Shown here one piece after another: positions 62,546 to 64,000 of a stretch of DNA of 64,000 nucleotides; the first letter of the stretch is position 1, and each line of letters opens with the position of its first letter. Source of the DNA: Saprospiraceae bacterium (GTDB lineage: Bacteria; Bacteroidota; Bacteroidia; Chitinophagales; Saprospiraceae). The notes under the pieces are model-generated. The model was not told the origin of the DNA and searched no databases. It saw only the letters and a list, made by a program, of their open reading frames with translations. A program made the position numbers and the translations under genes. Location of the stretch: positions 248,001 through 312,000 of the forward strand of contig JADJWV010000001.1 of assembly GCA_016716185.1 (NCBI GenBank), in the 5' to 3' direction.

Positions 62546-62603
62546 ACGAACGTTTGTTAGTTAGGCCTGGTGGCTTGGAGGCCTGGAGGCCTGGAGGCTT
62601 GGA
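62546..62603 (+). repeat. palindrome plus 8-bp array after the cargo gene
   Basis: ACGAAC GTTT GTTAGT (62546-62561) is followed two bases later by five 8-bp units, GGCCTGGT then GGCYTGGA (62564-62603). The unit is the same GGCNTGKA type as at 12.5 and 37.8 kb. The stop codon of the cargo gene is 25 bases before the palindrome. Confidence 0.8.
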
Positions 62604-62668
62604 GTCCCGATAAAATATAGAGAATCATTTCTTTACTAAAATATTATTCAATTTTATCGGGATTTAGA

Positions 62669-62764
62669 CTTTTAGGCTTTTAGGCTTTTAGGCTTTTAGG
62701 CTTTTAGGCTTTTAGGAAATTAGGAAATTAGGAAATTAGGAAATTAGGCTTTTAGGAAATTAGG
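62669..62764 (+). repeat. twelve-unit 8-bp array with two unit types
   Basis: Six units of CTTTTAGG, four of AAATTAGG, one CTTTTAGG and one AAATTAGG, all in one 8-bp phase. It ends 18 bases before the second IS copy. The mixed order looks like slippage that copied blocks of units. Confidence 0.9.
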
Positions 62765-62781
62765 AAATTAATGATAATTAT

Positions 62782-64000
62782 GGGGACTTCTAAATATTCA
62801 TAAAAATACCTATCTTTTGGGAAAAATTCTATATGGCCAAAATCATTACACCAAAGCAACAACTTGAGCTATTTGAGTGGGATGCGCTTGTTGAAAAACT
62901 TCGTTCTTTTGATAAAGATCCATTAGCTAAGCTTAACGATTACATCAGATTTGAATATTTTCGAAAGGAGCTGGAAAAAATTGTTAAAAGAACGGGAGAA
63001 GGTCCCGGCAGGCCATCTTATGATGTAGTGATGATGTTCAAGTTATTAATTGTTCAAAGAATATATGATTTAAGTGATGAATCAATGGAATTCCAAATAG
63101 CAGACCGGACAAGTTTTAAATTATTTTTAGGAATACGAGGAACGGATCAGATTCCTGACGCAAGAACAATCTGGTCGTTCAAGAATGAATTGAGTTTAAA
63201 GAAGGCGGATAAAAGGTTATTCAAAAAACTGGATCAACTATTACACCAGAATAGGGTAATAATAAATAAGGGTAGTATTGTAGATGCTCATATTGTAGAA
63301 AGCGAAATTAACCGCAATAGTAAAGAGGATAATGACTTAATAAAGAATGGGCAAATACCACAAGAATGGGAGGACAACCCAAATATTGGAAGACAAAAAG
63401 ATTCCGATGCCCGCTGGGTAAAGCACCATAATCGCAAAGCCTACGGCTATAAAGATCATGTGAAGATCGATAAAAACACCAAACTGATTACCAACTATGA
63501 AATAACCCCTGCGAATGTTTATGATGGTGAAATGACGGATGTATTGATAGAAAAACGGGATAAAGGAAAACGCTTATATGGAGATTCGGCAAGCTGGGAT
63601 TTCCGAGAACGAATCCGGAAGAAAGGGATGATACCTTGTATAAATCAGAAAGGAAGAAGAAACCGTCCATTAAACGACAGGGAGCAAGACAGAAATACGA
63701 ACTTATCAAGAACACGTGCACGAGTTGAACATGTATTTGGTTGTATCACCACGATGTTTGGAAAAATGAAATTACGATGCATAGGTAAAGTAAGATCTTC
63801 TTTTCAAATTGGACTGACAAACATAACATATAATTTATTCCGGATTATCCAACTAAAAAGAAAAGTAGCATGGGCATAGTGTGCCCGGAACTGAAAAATC
63901 ACAAATAAATTCACGAAATTGTTGAAAACCGAATCGAAATTGTTGAAAAACCTTGCTTGCAAAAGCTCCATTGTAGCCTTTGAAGTTTAAATGAATATCA
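62782..64000 (+). mobile_element. IS5-family insertion sequence, copy 2 (cut by window edge)
   Basis: It starts with GGGGACTTCTA and matches copy 1 in inverted orientation to the last base of the window. By comparison with copy 1 the right end should be about 43 bases past the edge, so target duplication cannot be checked. Several base differences from copy 1 are seen after the transposase codons for LFR, for example at the stop region and the 3' tail. Confidence 0.85.
62833..63879 (+). CDS. IS5-family DDE transposase, copy 2
   Basis: A 348-aa transposase identical to copy 1 except Ile for Thr near residue 337 (LFRIIQL). All three catalytic acidic positions are present. ATG 62833 lies 51 bases inside the left terminal repeat. 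Intact, so potentially functional. Confidence 0.93.
   Translation: MAKIITPKQQLELFEWDALVEKLRSFDKDPLAKLNDYIRFEYFRKELEKIVKRTGEGPGRPSYDVVMMFKLLIVQRIYDLSDESMEFQIADRTSFKLFLGIRGTDQIPDARTIWSFKNELSLKKADKRLFKKLDQLLHQNRVIINKGSIVDAHIVESEINRNSKEDNDLIKNGQIPQEWEDNPNIGRQKDSDARWVKHHNRKAYGYKDHVKIDKNTKLITNYEITPANVYDGEMTDVLIEKRDKGKRLYGDSASWDFRERIRKKGMIPCINQKGRRNRPLNDREQDRNTNLSRTRARVEHVFGCITTMFGKMKLRCIGKVRSSFQIGLTNITYNLFRIIQLKRKVAWA

Noticed and set aside
56777..64000. Composite transposon carrying the large cargo gene
   Set aside because: Copy 1 has matching TTAA on both of its own flanks, which indicates independent insertion; the outer end of copy 2 is outside the window.

Overview
The window looks like a chromosomal segment of a Bacteroidota bacterium, most likely from the Saprospiria/Chitinophagia side. 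The evidence is several proteins with type IX secretion (T9SS) C-terminal sorting domains of types A and B, a PorZ homologue, a bacillithiol gene (bshA), Bacteroidota-type promoters (TTG or TTTG, about 20 nt, TAnnTTTG), almost no Shine-Dalgarno dependence, and AT-rich DNA. No rRNA, tRNA, CRISPR array or phage was seen. The lineage call is inference.

Layout: 1-5.3 kb holds small membrane, lipoprotein and secreted proteins of unknown role, including a gene cut by the left edge. 5.7-9.6 kb is gcvP coupled to rfaD. 9.7-12.5 kb has a YceI-like lipoprotein, a MerR-type regulator and divergent bshA. 13-15.6 kb is a Ca2+-type P-type ATPase. 15.9-26.7 kb carries T9SS cargo, phbB, small hypotheticals, a large beta-propeller/Fn3/GEVED protein and porZ. 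The DNA between porZ and a two-component system (27.2-29.4 kb) contains what looks like a transcription-attenuator leader for porZ. 29.8-37.8 kb is a same-strand signalling cluster: a methyltransferase, a giant Ser/Thr kinase-AAA-TPR-GAF-cyclase protein, an MpaB/DUF2236-like oxygenase and an HD-domain protein. The giant gene and the oxygenase gene are broken by four apparent single-base deletions. 38-39.3 kb is an MFS transporter.

39.8-50 kb is a full Kdp potassium-uptake locus read leftwards: NtrC-type response regulator, two or three tiny membrane ORFs including kdpF, kdpA, kdpB, kdpC, an outer-membrane porin, a short KdpD (N-terminal part only) and a separate PAS histidine kinase. The sensor is therefore split, and a sigma54-type activator sits where OmpR-type KdpE would be expected. 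50.4-54.1 kb has a GNAT/DUF1272/DUF1801 operon, a serine hydrolase and membrane/hypothetical genes. 54.1-58 kb is a degraded zone with REP-like palindromes, T9SS and M4-peptidase remnants and an IS5-family element with TTAA target duplication. 58.4-62.5 kb is one 1361-aa T9SS type B (gliding-motility CTD) protein. A second, inverted copy of the same IS runs off the right edge.

Two genome-wide sequence habits stand out. One is a dispersed 16-bp palindrome (ACTAAC or ACGAAC, 4 nt, GTTAGT) found nine times. The other is a set of perfect or near-perfect tandem arrays with 7, 8 or 14 bp units; four of them begin at or within about 45 bp of a stop codon, and the three GGCNTGKA arrays each lie within 30 bp of that palindrome.
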